This document shows positions 1 to 9,092 of a DNA stretch of 64,000 bases, piece by piece. The stretch spans positions 2,766,001-2,830,000 of the forward strand of contig NZ_CP143258.1 in NCBI RefSeq assembly GCF_036320655.1. Reading direction: 5' to 3'. Below the pieces are notes generated by a model. It was not told where the DNA came from, searched no databases, and worked only from the letters and a program-made list of their open reading frames with translations. This DNA comes from Porphyromonas pogonae. GTDB lineage: Bacteria; Bacteroidota; Bacteroidia; Bacteroidales; Porphyromonadaceae. Within the stretch, counting starts at the first letter, position 1; each line of letters begins with the position of its first letter. A program made the translations under genes and the position numbers.

Positions 1-2537
1 TCAGGAGCACATTGGAATGCAACCTGTAAGGCAGCTCTGTTTTCAGGGTACTCGCTTATATTTCCCTCGGTAGAGACTCCATAACTACCGCCCTCGCTTT
101 CACGTATGGTAGCCGTGTACACCTGATCAAGAATTGCTGTAAGGATAGACATCCTAAAGAGATTATTTTGGTTGAAAACAGACTTAGCTGTCAAACAGTC
201 GAATACGATAGCCATGGGTGTATCAAGGTTCTTGGTATACTCATTCTTATAAGGTGTAAAGCGGATAACAGGCACCTTAGCATAAGCAGGTTTATCTACC
301 TTTTTGGTTGAGGGCAATGAAGCAATGTAACGCTCTATAAGCGGCTTCAATGTAGCCTCATCAAAGCTTCCTACAATAAAGAACATAAAATCACCGGCAT
401 TGGCAAAGCGCTCTTGGTACATCTTCATAATACGGTCATAGCTGATATTTTTAAAATCAGATTCTTTCAGAGGCATTGTAAGCTGATTATTGCCAAACAT
501 AGCTTTGCTGATAGAGTCACCCAATGAAGACATAGGATTTTGCTCCTGATTTTTGAGTTTCTCAATTGTTTTTTGCCTGAAGGCCTCAAAAGCTTCCTTA
601 TCAATTCTTTTGTCCGTAAAGTTGAGATATAATAATTGCAGCATGGTTTCCACATCATCTTTGGAGGATGCTCCTGATACATCTTCTGTGAGATTGCCTA
701 AAGAGGTCGATGCGACAGCTGTGCGACCTGTAAGGACTTTGCCAAGCTGATTAACATCGAATTTACCAAGACCTCCAAGATTGATCACACTATTGAACAC
801 CTTGAGGTTGTAGTAGTCACTCTCAGGGAAGAGGAGTGATCCGCCGGGAGCGGTACCGTTGAGCATAATTTCATTCTCTTTAAAATCAGTCTTCTTCAGA
901 TAAACTTTAGCTCCATTACTAAGAATCCATTCAGTAGTTCCATACTTCTGATCTTTTTTTTCAGAAATCACTTTGCCTGCTACAGGCTGCTTGTCAAGAA
1001 GTTTCTCCTCAGAAAGAGTCTCTTTGTATGCTTCCACTTTATTTTTGCGCTCGGCAATGACCATATCGCTCAATTCCTTTTCAGTAGGATACTTTATAGA
1101 ATCTTTTTTAGGGCCTGTAAGTATAATTACCATATTCTCGTCACCCAACAATGTCTTCATATTAGAGTTAATATCACTAACTTTAATATTGGGAGCGATG
1201 CTATTATAGAGATTGTACTCCATCTCTATACCGGGGATTACGCCACCTTGAGTAAAATATTCTTTGTAGTCTTCTGCATAGTTGTTACTCTCATTATTGT
1301 TACGATCTTTATAAGCATCCTCAATTCCTTTTAAGAGATTTTTACGAGCTCTGTCATATTCGCTAGCTGTAAAACCATGCTGGCGAATACGCTCTATCTC
1401 TGCCACAAGGGCCTTTAGAGCTGTTTTATACTGCCCTTCTTTGGCTGTAGCATCAAAGGATATAGCATCTTTGGTAGTACATACCCACATATAGTTACCC
1501 ATGGTTGCACTCGCTTGAAGGAACGGAGCATTGGGTTTCCTCACGATCTCGGCAAAACGCTCTGCTATCATCTGAGAAACTACGCTCTTCATGTAATTTT
1601 CAAGCAAACCATATATCGACCCCTTGATCTCACGAGAGAGAGGATCAGTCTTGAATACGACAGACAAATTGGTAGAAGTAGCTTCCGGGTCTGTAGCGAT
1701 AGCTACGATGGGTTCCTTGTTATCAGCCACCTTGATGTATTCACGCGTAGCAGGATTTACAGGTGCAGGTACATCTTTGAAAATTTCTTTGATTTTATTC
1801 TCTACATAATCAACATCGACATCCCCTACAATAATAAGCCCTTGCAGGTCGGGACGATACCATTTTTTATAGTAATCGCGTAGCTCCTTGTACTTAAAGT
1901 GATCCACGACATCCATACTTCCGATAGGCATACGATCTCCATAGCGGTTGCCTGGGAAGACTTTGCGAAATACCTCCTCTATCATACGCTGGTTGGCACT
2001 ATTGCGAGAGCGCCATTCCTCATGTATTACTCCACGCTCATTATCAATTTCCTTATCTTCCAAAGCAATATTATTACTCCAATCATGAAGGATGAGTAAG
2101 CAAGAGTCTATGACTCCTTTGCGCACAGTAGGAGCTCCCATGATGGTGTAGACTGTTTCATCGAATCCTGTATATGCATTGAGGTTTTCACCGAATTTTA
2201 CACCTATGGATTCAAGGTAACTGATAAGATTCTTTCCCGGGAAATTTTTTGTCCCGTTAAAAGCCATATGCTCCAAAAAGTGAGCAAGTCCACTTTGAGC
2301 GTCCAGCTCCAAAATAGACCCCACACGCTGAGCAATGTAAAATTCTGCCCGATCTTTGGGTTTTTCATTATGGCGAATAAAATAAGTCAATCCATTGGGC
2401 AATTTACCCATCCTCACAGCCGGATCAATAGGCAGCATTTGGACTTCAGACTGCTGCTGTGGCTGATTCTGAGCTATCGCCCCGCATGTAAGGGACAATA
2501 ATAGTATTGCCCCTGTTAAGATTCGAGTCAGTTTCAT
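1..2537 (-). CDS. M16 (insulinase/pitrilysin) family zinc protease, 3' end beyond window
   Basis: The reading frame is open from an ATG at 2537 down to base 1, about 845 codons, so the C-terminus is missing. The N-terminus is a signal peptide (hydrophobic about residues 6-22, ending before QNQPQQQ), placing the protein in the periplasm or outer envelope. The inverted zinc motif HFLEH is at about residues 86-90, and the third ligand is expected in the NERGVIHEEW segment about 75 residues later. A second M16-type half (around EWILSNGAKVYLKK) follows, so this is the duplicated, roughly 930-residue form usual in Bacteroidota. The family degrades peptides within a closed chamber. It is divergently arranged with the VOC gene at 2681. 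Family assignment is secure; the substrate is unknown. Confidence 0.93.
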   Translation of the reverse strand, partial: MKLTRILTGAILLLSLTCGAIAQNQPQQQSEVQMLPIDPAVRMGKLPNGLTYFIRHNEKPKDRAEFYIAQRVGSILELDAQSGLAHFLEHMAFNGTKNFPGKNLISYLESIGVKFGENLNAYTGFDETVYTIMGAPTVRKGVIDSCLLILHDWSNNIALEDKEIDNERGVIHEEWRSRNSANQRMIEEVFRKVFPGNRYGDRMPIGSMDVVDHFKYKELRDYYKKWYRPDLQGLIIVGDVDVDYVENKIKEIFKDVPAPVNPATREYIKVADNKEPIVAIATDPEATSTNLSVVFKTDPLSREIKGSIYGLLENYMKSVVSQMIAERFAEIVRKPNAPFLQASATMGNYMWVCTTKDAISFDATAKEGQYKTALKALVAEIERIRQHGFTASEYDRARKNLLKGIEDAYKDRNNNESNNYAEDYKEYFTQGGVIPGIEMEYNLYNSIAPNIKVSDINSNMKTLLGDENMVIILTGPKKDSIKYPTEKELSDMVIAERKNKVEAYKETLSEEKLLDKQPVAGKVISEKKDQKYGTTEWILSNGAKVYLKKTDFKENEIMLNGTAPGGSLLFPESDYYNLKVFNSVINLGGLGKFDVNQLGKVLTGRTAVASTSLGNLTEDVSGASSKDDVETMLQLLYLNFTDKRIDKEAFEAFRQKTIEKLKNQEQNPMSSLGDSISKAMFGNNQLTMPLKESDFKNISYDRIMKMYQERFANAGDFMFFIVGSFDEATLKPLIERYIASLPSTKKVDKPAYAKVPVIRFTPYKNEYTKNLDTPMAIVFDCLTAKSVFNQNNLFRMSILTAILDQVYTATIRESEGGSYGVSTEGNISEYPENRAALQVAFQCAP

Positions 2538-2590
2538 TTTATAATTTGTTATTAATTGGAATTACTATGGTATCTCCGGATTTATGCTTG

Positions 2591-2649
2591 CAAATATATT
2601 ATTTATTATTACATTAGACATCAATTTCACTTCCGTTTTGATATATTTG
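2591..2649. promoter_or_regulatory. divergent -7 boxes between M16 protease and VOC gene
   Basis: A TATATTTG box lies on the minus strand (2591-2598) facing the protease and another TATATTTG lies on the plus strand (2642-2649) facing the VOC gene. Both match the Bacteroidota -7 consensus TAnnTTTG. I could not find convincing -33 TTTG boxes, so the call rests on the -7 elements and the divergent layout. Confidence 0.4.
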
Positions 2650-2680
2650 TGAAAAATCTATAAGAAAATATTCTTAAAGC

Positions 2681-3067
2681 ATGAAAAAAATAACGATTGA
2701 GTCCTTTTTTGATCACTTTAATTTCAACGTGAAGGATCTCCAAAAGAGCCTCGACTGGTACCGTGAGGCACTAGGGCTTCATGAAGTAAAGCGCAAAGAA
2801 GCACCTGACGGATCCTATATTTTAGTATATTTGGGTGATAACAAAGGAGGCTTTCGTCTTGAACTTACTTGGTTGCGCGATTGGGATAGGCCATACAACC
2901 TGGGCGACAATGAGTATCACCTATGTATGAGAGTCGCGGGAGACTATGATGAAGTCAGAGCCTATCACAAAGCTATGAATTGCGTGTGTTTTGAGAACGA
3001 AAAGATGGGACTTTATTTCATTTCTGATCCTGATGGATACTGGATAGAAATATTACCTGTCAAATAG
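2681..3067 (+). CDS. VOC-superfamily (glyoxalase I-like) protein
   Basis: A 128-residue single-domain protein of the vicinal oxygen chelate fold: DHFNFNVKDLQKSLDWYREALGL at the N-terminus and FISDPDGYWIEILPVK at the C-terminus are the paired beta-alpha-beta-beta-beta signatures. His12 or 13 and the near-terminal Glu (WIEIL) are in the positions of metal ligands in glyoxalase I. Length equals a typical lactoylglutathione lyase subunit. Bacteroidota generally lack glutathione, so the true substrate may not be the classical hemithioacetal. Stands alone, transcribed divergently from the M16 protease. Fold confident, reaction uncertain. Confidence 0.85.
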   Translation: MKKITIESFFDHFNFNVKDLQKSLDWYREALGLHEVKRKEAPDGSYILVYLGDNKGGFRLELTWLRDWDRPYNLGDNEYHLCMRVAGDYDEVRAYHKAMNCVCFENEKMGLYFISDPDGYWIEILPVK

Positions 3068-3158
3068 CAGTCAAGTATCATAAACAACACGTCTATACAA
3101 GCTTACAAACACTCTCAAAAGATTGGGTTTAGATAATAACACCTCTATCTTTTTTTTA

Positions 3159-3166
3159 TATCTTTG
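3159..3166 (+). promoter_or_regulatory. -7 box of aspA
   Basis: TATCTTTG, a perfect TAnnTTTG match, ends 61 bases before the aspA ATG. No clear -33 element is seen. Confidence 0.5.
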
Positions 3167-3227
3167 TAAAACAACCACCCTATTTAATTGATTGATTGTT
3201 AATCCAACCACAAATATTATATTAAAA

Positions 3228-4658
3228 ATGAAAGCAGAAGACCACAAAACACGCATCGAAAGTGACCTTATTGGTGACAGAGAGATCTCAAATGACAAAC
3301 TATACGGAGTACAAACACTCAGAGGTATTGAAAATTTTGAGATCAGTAACTTTCATCTCATGGACTATCCTCTTTTTATCAAAGGACTGGCCATGACAAA
3401 GGAATCGGCAGCTATTGCGAATCATCGCTTAGGTCTGCTTAGTGACGAACAGAAGAATGCTATCGTCGAGGCTTGTCATGAAATCATTCAAGGCAAACAC
3501 CACGACCAGTTCCCTATCGACATGATACAAGGCGGAGCAGGTACTACGACAAATATGAATGCCAACGAAGTAATCTGCAACCGAGCTTTACAACTAATGA
3601 ATCATCAGCCGGGAGAGTTCCAATTCTTATCGCCCAACGATCATGTAAATTGCTCACAGTCTACCAATGATGCATACCCCACAGCTATACATCTGGGACT
3701 TTACGGCACACATCTCGAATTCCGCAAACACCTGATCTTACTCATCGACTCCCTCAAACAAAAGGGTAAGGAGTTTGCACATGTACTCAAAATGGGACGC
3801 ACACAGCTACAAGATGCCGTACCCATGACTCTGGGCCAAACCTTCACAGGCTTTGCTTCTATATTGGAGATAGAACTTGCCAACCTCGACTTCTCAGCCA
3901 ACGAATTCTTATCAGTAAACATGGGTGCTACGGCTATAGGTACAGGTATCTGTGCCGAGCCCAACTATGCTCCGTACTGCATAGAGGCCATGAGAGATGT
4001 TACGGGATGGAACATCAAGCTGGCAGCTGATCTTGTAGGTGCTACCAGCGACACCTCAGGTATGGTAGGCTACAGCTCTGCACTGAAGAGAATAGCCATC
4101 AAAGTAAATAAGATTTGCAATGATATCAGATTGCTATCTTCGGGACCAAGATGCGGGCTCAATGAATTTAATATCCCGGCAGTACAACCCGGATCATCTA
4201 TCATGCCCGGTAAGGTAAACCCCGTAATCCCTGAAGTGATGAACCAAATCTGCTACAAGGTAATGGGTAATGACCTCACCGTATCACTCGCGGGCGATGC
4301 TGCACAGATGGAACTCAATGCTATGGAGCCCATCATGGCTCAATGTTGCTTTGAATCGGCCAATATACTTACCAACGGTTTTGAAACCCTTCGCACCAAA
4401 TGTATCGAAGGCATCACAGCCAATGAAGATGTGTGTCGCAACTACATCAAACAAAGCATTGGCATTGTAACGGCTCTGAATCCTATCATCGGATATAAGA
4501 ACTCTACCAAAATAGCTAAAGAAGCTATGCAAACAGGCAAGGGTGTATATGATCTTGTATTGGAGCACGGTATACTCGAAAAAGAAGAGCTTGATACCAT
4601 ACTCTCTCCCGAAAACATGATCCGCCCTGTGAAGCTGAACATCAAACCTAAAAAATAA
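3228..4658 (+). CDS. aspA: aspartate ammonia-lyase (aspartase)
   Basis: Converts L-aspartate to fumarate and ammonia, feeding fumarate respiration in anaerobes. The 476-residue protein carries the fumarase/aspartase signature GSSIMPGKVNP and the following NQICYKVMGNDLTV block, which is closer to aspartase (NQVCFKVIGND) than to class II fumarase. GGAGTTTNMNANEVI and STNDAYPTAIH are the substrate-binding blocks. I start it at the ATG at 3228 because MKAEDHKTRIE is the usual aspartase N-terminus; an upstream in-frame ATT codon at 3192 adds 12 unlike residues. A -7 box is at 3159 and a strong terminator at 4746, so it is a monocistronic unit. Confidence 0.94.
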   Translation: MKAEDHKTRIESDLIGDREISNDKLYGVQTLRGIENFEISNFHLMDYPLFIKGLAMTKESAAIANHRLGLLSDEQKNAIVEACHEIIQGKHHDQFPIDMIQGGAGTTTNMNANEVICNRALQLMNHQPGEFQFLSPNDHVNCSQSTNDAYPTAIHLGLYGTHLEFRKHLILLIDSLKQKGKEFAHVLKMGRTQLQDAVPMTLGQTFTGFASILEIELANLDFSANEFLSVNMGATAIGTGICAEPNYAPYCIEAMRDVTGWNIKLAADLVGATSDTSGMVGYSSALKRIAIKVNKICNDIRLLSSGPRCGLNEFNIPAVQPGSSIMPGKVNPVIPEVMNQICYKVMGNDLTVSLAGDAAQMELNAMEPIMAQCCFESANILTNGFETLRTKCIEGITANEDVCRNYIKQSIGIVTALNPIIGYKNSTKIAKEAMQTGKGVYDLVLEHGILEKEELDTILSPENMIRPVKLNIKPKK

Positions 4659-4745
4659 ATCTTTGCGGCAAAAAGAAGTCTTTGGGATCTTTATGCCAAA
4701 AATAGAGAAATTCATATTCGGCTCATCGGATCATGAAATATCTCG

Positions 4746-4775
4746 AGAAGCGGGCTCATGCCCGCTTCTTGCATT
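4746..4775 (+). terminator. aspA terminator
   Basis: A perfect 10-bp stem (4746-4755 with 4760-4769) with the loop TCAT, GC-rich, followed by TTGCATTT. Confidence 0.75.
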
Positions 4776-5050
4776 TACAGACACAGCAAAACCCAATCCA
4801 TGAGCAAAATAACGGGATATAACAAAATAAGTATCGCACGCTTTTCCTCATTACCATACACCTCCACAAGTGTGTAAAAACTGACACATGCTCAACAATA
4901 CAAAATATCAAAAAGACACATAATACCCCATTACGCTACCAAAAAGAACGCAAATAAATCGAATAGAAGACACTTAGACGAGCAACATAAACTGTTTAGG
5001 TCATTATAATCTCAGTCCCTACTTTCATAACAGTGCTATGGATTCGTTGT

Positions 5051-5142
5051 AGTTAAGATATGATGATGTTTTAACTAAAACACACTCGAGTCGTAGTTAA
5101 GATAATACCGTATTTTAGTTAAAACATCATCATATCTTAACT
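5051..5142. repeat. perfect 30-bp inverted repeat
   Basis: The left arm 5051-5080 and right arm 5113-5142 are exact reverse complements. The 32-bp spacer contains another AGTTAAGATA and part of the right arm's start, so the AGTTAAGATA motif occurs twice in direct and once in inverted orientation. The end of the right arm (ATCTTAACTAAGAC, 5134-5147) is nearly the same as a motif at 24639-24652 in the 1102-bp element. Confidence 0.8.
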
Positions 5143-5172
5143 AAGACAAAAGGGCTTTTGCGTACTAAAAAT

Positions 5173-5217
5173 AATAAAGCCGTAAAGAGGTGCAGGTACC
5201 CTCTTTACGGCTTTATT
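5173..5217. terminator. bidirectional hairpin, 18-bp perfect stem
   Basis: Bases 5173-5190 pair fully with 5200-5217, leaving a 9-nt loop. On the minus strand it is followed by ATTATTTTTAG, so it could end the small minus-strand unit at 5239-5412. Confidence 0.65.
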
Positions 5218-5238
5218 GTTATTTCCGAGTGTATTTTT

Positions 5239-5412
5239 CTACATTTTGACAATTTGACATTTTCCCGTCTTGAGTAATTTTTGACAGAATGTAAGCCACA
5301 AGCCCCACATATGCCTGTAAGGATTGTTGGTAAATATGTTTTTATCCATATCCGTTTCAATTATGCTGTTTGTATAGGTTCTCATCTTCATGGTATAAAA
5401 AGTTATTATCAT
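5239..5412 (-). other. possible small transcription unit with a 57-codon reading frame
   Basis: A minus-strand promoter (5418-5449) reads into a 57-codon frame starting at ATG 5412; further in-frame ATGs at 5391 and 5385 give versions of about 50 residues. The product would be basic, ending in WLTFCQKLLKTGK and CQIVKM. A strong hairpin follows at 5173-5217. Promoter, frame and terminator line up, but coding is unproven: no ribosome-binding site is evident for the first ATG, which is only 5 nt past the -7 box. It could equally be a small RNA of about 230 nt. Confidence 0.35.
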
Positions 5413-5417
5413 GGAAA

Positions 5418-5449
5418 CAAAGATACAACATCATACCCCCCTTTGTCAA
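5418..5449 (-). promoter_or_regulatory. minus-strand promoter shared with the 1102-bp repeats
   Basis: Reading on the minus strand, TTG (5449-5447), 21 nt, then TATCTTTG (5425-5418). The intervening sequence is nearly the same as that of the promoters at 25517-25548 and 54825-54857, so this is a duplicated module. Confidence 0.55.
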
Positions 5450-5674
5450 GAGCCGGCGCAAGATTTTTGTCTTATCGCTATGCTGAAGGGGATATATGAA
5501 GCAGGATCTATGCTGCACGCCCTGTGACTCTGAAATATCTATCAGGGAGTAACAGCATCTAATAATCAGCACAAAGATTTGCAATGAGCAAACATTCTAT
5601 AACATCCTTTAAAATATTTTTCATAATTTAGTCTTCACAATCATATTAAATGCATATCAAAAAACGGTAATTAT

Positions 5675-6556
5675 ATGAACAAAAAGATACAACTCTTTCT
5701 GAGCACACTGGCTCTATCTCTGCTCATCGTGGCTTGTGGTGTAGTGCCTATCACCGGCAGAAGGCAAGTAAAACTTTTGCCTGATCAGGAGATTTTACAG
5801 TCAAGCAACTTACAGTATCATCAGTTTATCAGGGAGGCTCCACTAAGCAGAGACTCACGAGTACAAACAAGAGTGAGACGTGTGGGGGAACGTATAGCCA
5901 ATGCTACCATGCAGTACTTGCACGACAATAACATGCAAGAGATGGCAAAGCAAATGAAATGGGAATTCAATGTTGTAAACAGTGATCAGATCAATGCCTT
6001 CTGTATGCCGGGGGGAAAAATCGTTGTTTATACAGGGATACTCAATATGGTATCATCTGATGACGAACTAGCCACGATAATCAGTCACGAAGTAAGCCAT
6101 GCCGTTGCCAACCACTCCAATGAGCGCATCTCTCAGGAAATGCTGCGTCGCATGGGAGGCCAAGCACTGGGAGTAGCTGTAAGTGGACAATCACGTATGT
6201 TACAAACAACTATAGGCCAAGCCTATGGATTGGGGTCACAGCTTCTCGTGACTCTGCCTTACAGCCGCACTCAGGAATACGAAGCTGATAAGATAGGTAT
6301 GGTATTTATGGGTATGGCGGGATATAACCCCCAAGCAGCGATCACCCTATGGCAGAAAATGGCAGCAAGGGGCAAGGGGAGCCCTGCTGAGTTTATGAGT
6401 ACACACCCCAGTGATGGGAACAGGGTAAAAGCTTTGCAAGAATTCCTACCGCAAGCGATGAAATACTACGGGGGAGAGCAAAGTAAAACATCCGTAAAAG
6501 CACCCTCCGGCAACAAAACACAAAACTACAAGACCTCCGAGAAGTGGCATTTCTGA
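5675..6556 (+). CDS. M48 family zinc metalloprotease, lipoprotein
   Basis: A 293-residue lipoprotein: signal peptide with lipobox LIVAC, Cys21 as the acylated residue, then the PITGRRQ segment common in Bacteroidota M48 proteins. The active site HEVSH is at 138-142 and the third ligand is in EYEADKIG. Family members such as BepA and LoiP degrade or help assemble outer-membrane proteins, so a periplasmic quality-control role is likely. The C-terminal 40 residues are low-complexity (Ser, Lys, Thr). Monocistronic, with a terminator at 6581. Confidence 0.93.
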   Translation: MNKKIQLFLSTLALSLLIVACGVVPITGRRQVKLLPDQEILQSSNLQYHQFIREAPLSRDSRVQTRVRRVGERIANATMQYLHDNNMQEMAKQMKWEFNVVNSDQINAFCMPGGKIVVYTGILNMVSSDDELATIISHEVSHAVANHSNERISQEMLRRMGGQALGVAVSGQSRMLQTTIGQAYGLGSQLLVTLPYSRTQEYEADKIGMVFMGMAGYNPQAAITLWQKMAARGKGSPAEFMSTHPSDGNRVKALQEFLPQAMKYYGGEQSKTSVKAPSGNKTQNYKTSEKWHF

Positions 6557-6580
6557 CACACAGCTTGGAGATAAAAAAGC

Positions 6581-6613
6581 AAAGGCTTGCAACAAATAAT
6601 GTTGCAAGCCTTT
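6581..6613. terminator. bidirectional terminator between M48 gene and rnr
   Basis: A 13-bp perfect stem (6581-6593 with 6601-6613) with T-rich tails on both strands, placed between two convergent genes. Confidence 0.75.
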
Positions 6614-6646
6614 ATTCATTTCGCTCAAGTGTAAACGGTAATGACA

Positions 6647-8857
6647 TCAATCGGCGAGATCGAAGTCGAGTTGCTTACGCACCAGATTAGCTTGGGCTAC
6701 TCTTACCGTAACGGCATCTCCCAGATTATATTTGTGATGATATTTCCTTCCGATAAGGCAATAGTTCTTATCGTCATACTCATAGAAATCATCGTCAAGA
6801 CATCTGATAGGAACCAAACCCTCACATTTGCTCTGATTGAGCTCTACATAGATACCCCACTCAGTAACGCCGGATATAACACCATCGAACACTTTACCCA
6901 CACGCTCACTCATATACTCCACTTGCTTGTACTTGATGGAAGCACGCTCAGCATTGGCTGCGAGTTGTTCCATAGCAGAGGAGTGCTCGCATCTTTCTTC
7001 GTATTCCGATTTATCCGCAGATTTTTTCTTATCTATCATGTAGCGGGTAAGCAGACGGTGTACCATCAAGTCGGGATAACGTCTGATAGGAGAGGTAAAA
7101 TGGGTATAGAAATCGAAAGCCAAACCATAGTGCCCCAGATTGTCCGTTGAGTAGATAGCCTTGGCCATAGAGCGTATGGCTATGGTCTCGATGAGATTCT
7201 CTTCGGGTTTTCCCTGCACTTTATCAAGAAGCTTATTGATGCTTTTGCCTATCTCTACGTTACTACCTTCTGTCTTGAGTTTATATCCAAATTTGCGTAT
7301 AAACTCGGACAGAGTAGAGAGTTTATCGGGATCGGGTTGGTCATGCACTCTGTATACAAAGGTTTTGCCTTCGTCTCCCTTGCCTTTCTTGTCCTTCCCT
7401 ACATGTGCCGCTACCGTTTTGTTGGCAAGCAACATAAACTCCTCAATGAGTTTATTGGCCTCCTTACTTTCCTTTATGATAATGCCTGTAGGCCTTCCCT
7501 TGTCATCGATCTCAAATTTGACTTCTTGCCGCTCGAAGGCAATAGCACCTTTGTCAAATCGTCGTGTACGGAGCTTCTGTGCCAAATCATTCATCTTCAA
7601 AATGGCTTCGGAGCACTCGCCCTCACCCTGCTCTATGATTTGCTGAGCTTCTTCGTAAGTAAAACGCCTATCACTCTCAATCACTGTGCGTACGATGTGA
7701 TAGTCGAGTACATCGGCATCTTCATTCATCTTGAATATACAACTGTAAGCATACTTCTCTTCATTGGGGCGAAGTGAGCATAGTTCATTACACAGCCTCT
7801 CAGGAAGCATAGGTATAGTGCGATCGACCAAATAAATACTGGTAGCCCTTTTATAGGCTTCGCGATCAATAATATCTCCCTCTTTGACAAAATGACTTAC
7901 ATCGGCAATATGCACTCCGATTTCATAATTATTGTCCGGAAGTACACGATAGGACAAAGCATCGTCAAAGTCCTTAGCATCTTTGGGGTCAATGGTAAAG
8001 GTAAGCACCTTGCGAAAGTCTTCTCTCACGGCAAGTTCCTCTGGGGATATCTCAGCCGAGAGTTTATCGGCAGCTTCTTCGACTTCCTTGGGATATGTAT
8101 AAGGGAGTCCGTATTCCACAAGAATAGCATTCATCTCTACATCATTGTTGCCCGATTGCCCCAGCACATCTACAACTTCGCCGATAGGGTTCTTGGCATT
8201 TTCAGGCCATTCCTTGATTCGCACCACTACCTTATCATTGTTCTTGGCATTTAGGAGACAGTCCTTGGGAATAAATATGTCATGCGACAAATCTTTACTC
8301 TCGGTGATGAGAAATGCAAACTCCTTGTTGAGTTGAAGACGTCCGATAAAGATTGACTCCTTACGCTCCAGTATTTCTATTACTTCACCTTCCTGCTCAC
8401 GACCTTTACGCTTGGCATAAAGTTGAACGCGCACTCTATCGCCCTCCAACGCATGCCCCGCATTGACTTCCGATATCAATATACTCTCCGATCCATCGTC
8501 AGGGATGACTACGTGATGTCCACTGTATCTGCGGTCGAATATACCTTCTATAATTACACTCTTATTATTGTATTTATATCTACCGGGTTCTATCTCCTGC
8601 AAAACACCGGTTTGTGCCAGATCATTCATCAGACCTACCACAACTTCTTTTTGGGTCAATTTATCTTGCCCCAAAGCCCTACTCACTTGTTTGTAGTTTA
8701 GCAGTTTGTCAGGATTATGCTCGAAAGCCACCACAATAGCTCCACGCAGGTCAGAGTCTTTCATTCCTTTGGCTCTACGTGCAGCCCTGTTACTTTTCGA
8801 TGGCTGTGCTTTCTTCTTGTTATTAGCCTTCGGCATCATTTTATTTTTTCTACTCAT
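6647..8857 (-). CDS. rnr: ribonuclease R
   Basis: A 3'-to-5' processive exoribonuclease that degrades structured RNA. The 736-residue protein begins with a Lys-rich stretch, followed by a winged-helix region, cold-shock OB domains (GRYKYNNKSVIIEGIF, KDCLLNAKNNDKVVVRI), the RNB catalytic domain with the Mg-binding DPKDAKDFDDA cluster, and a C-terminal S1 domain ending near residue 736. Typical RNase R is 730-810 residues. Start at ATG 8857 gives the usual basic leader MSRKNKMMPKANNKKK. It converges on the M48 gene and shares its terminator. Confidence 0.95.
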   Translation of the reverse strand: MSRKNKMMPKANNKKKAQPSKSNRAARRAKGMKDSDLRGAIVVAFEHNPDKLLNYKQVSRALGQDKLTQKEVVVGLMNDLAQTGVLQEIEPGRYKYNNKSVIIEGIFDRRYSGHHVVIPDDGSESILISEVNAGHALEGDRVRVQLYAKRKGREQEGEVIEILERKESIFIGRLQLNKEFAFLITESKDLSHDIFIPKDCLLNAKNNDKVVVRIKEWPENAKNPIGEVVDVLGQSGNNDVEMNAILVEYGLPYTYPKEVEEAADKLSAEISPEELAVREDFRKVLTFTIDPKDAKDFDDALSYRVLPDNNYEIGVHIADVSHFVKEGDIIDREAYKRATSIYLVDRTIPMLPERLCNELCSLRPNEEKYAYSCIFKMNEDADVLDYHIVRTVIESDRRFTYEEAQQIIEQGEGECSEAILKMNDLAQKLRTRRFDKGAIAFERQEVKFEIDDKGRPTGIIIKESKEANKLIEEFMLLANKTVAAHVGKDKKGKGDEGKTFVYRVHDQPDPDKLSTLSEFIRKFGYKLKTEGSNVEIGKSINKLLDKVQGKPEENLIETIAIRSMAKAIYSTDNLGHYGLAFDFYTHFTSPIRRYPDLMVHRLLTRYMIDKKKSADKSEYEERCEHSSAMEQLAANAERASIKYKQVEYMSERVGKVFDGVISGVTEWGIYVELNQSKCEGLVPIRCLDDDFYEYDDKNYCLIGRKYHHKYNLGDAVTVRVAQANLVRKQLDFDLAD

Positions 8858-9030
8858 ATCTTCTCAGATTAGTTTCCACGGGTTATAACCGTATATATCT
8901 CTTTTTTATAATATCTAAATTTAACAAATAATTATCGATAATACCTCCGATGAATGAAAATCGCTTATGCGATAATAAACATGGTTGTAAACCGAAAAAA
9001 ATGGAAATAAAGGATGGAGCATATGGAAAT

Positions 9031-9069
9031 CAAGCCGAAAATAACGTGAGAAGAGTTACTTTCGGCTTG
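9031..9069 (-). terminator. terminator downstream of rprY
   Basis: A 10-bp perfect stem (9031-9040 with 9060-9069), in the gap between the end of rprY and the start of rnr. Confidence 0.6.
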
Positions 9070-9092
9070 GTTATCATGATCAGGAGATAAAT

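Larger units (their letters stand above)
4776..5674. other. 900-bp intergenic region with repeats and a possible small transcription unit
   Basis: No conventional gene. From left to right it holds plain AT-rich sequence, a perfect 30-bp inverted repeat (5051-5142), an 18-bp perfect hairpin (5173-5217), a short minus-strand reading frame (5239-5412) with its own promoter (5418-5449), and the upstream region of the M48 gene. The listed frames at 5281 and 5357 lie on top of these elements and resemble nothing. Confidence 0.6.

Noticed and set aside
5281-5584. Frames at 5281-5499 (+) and 5357-5584 (-)
   Set aside because: They overlap the promoter module and repeat sequence and have no protein features.
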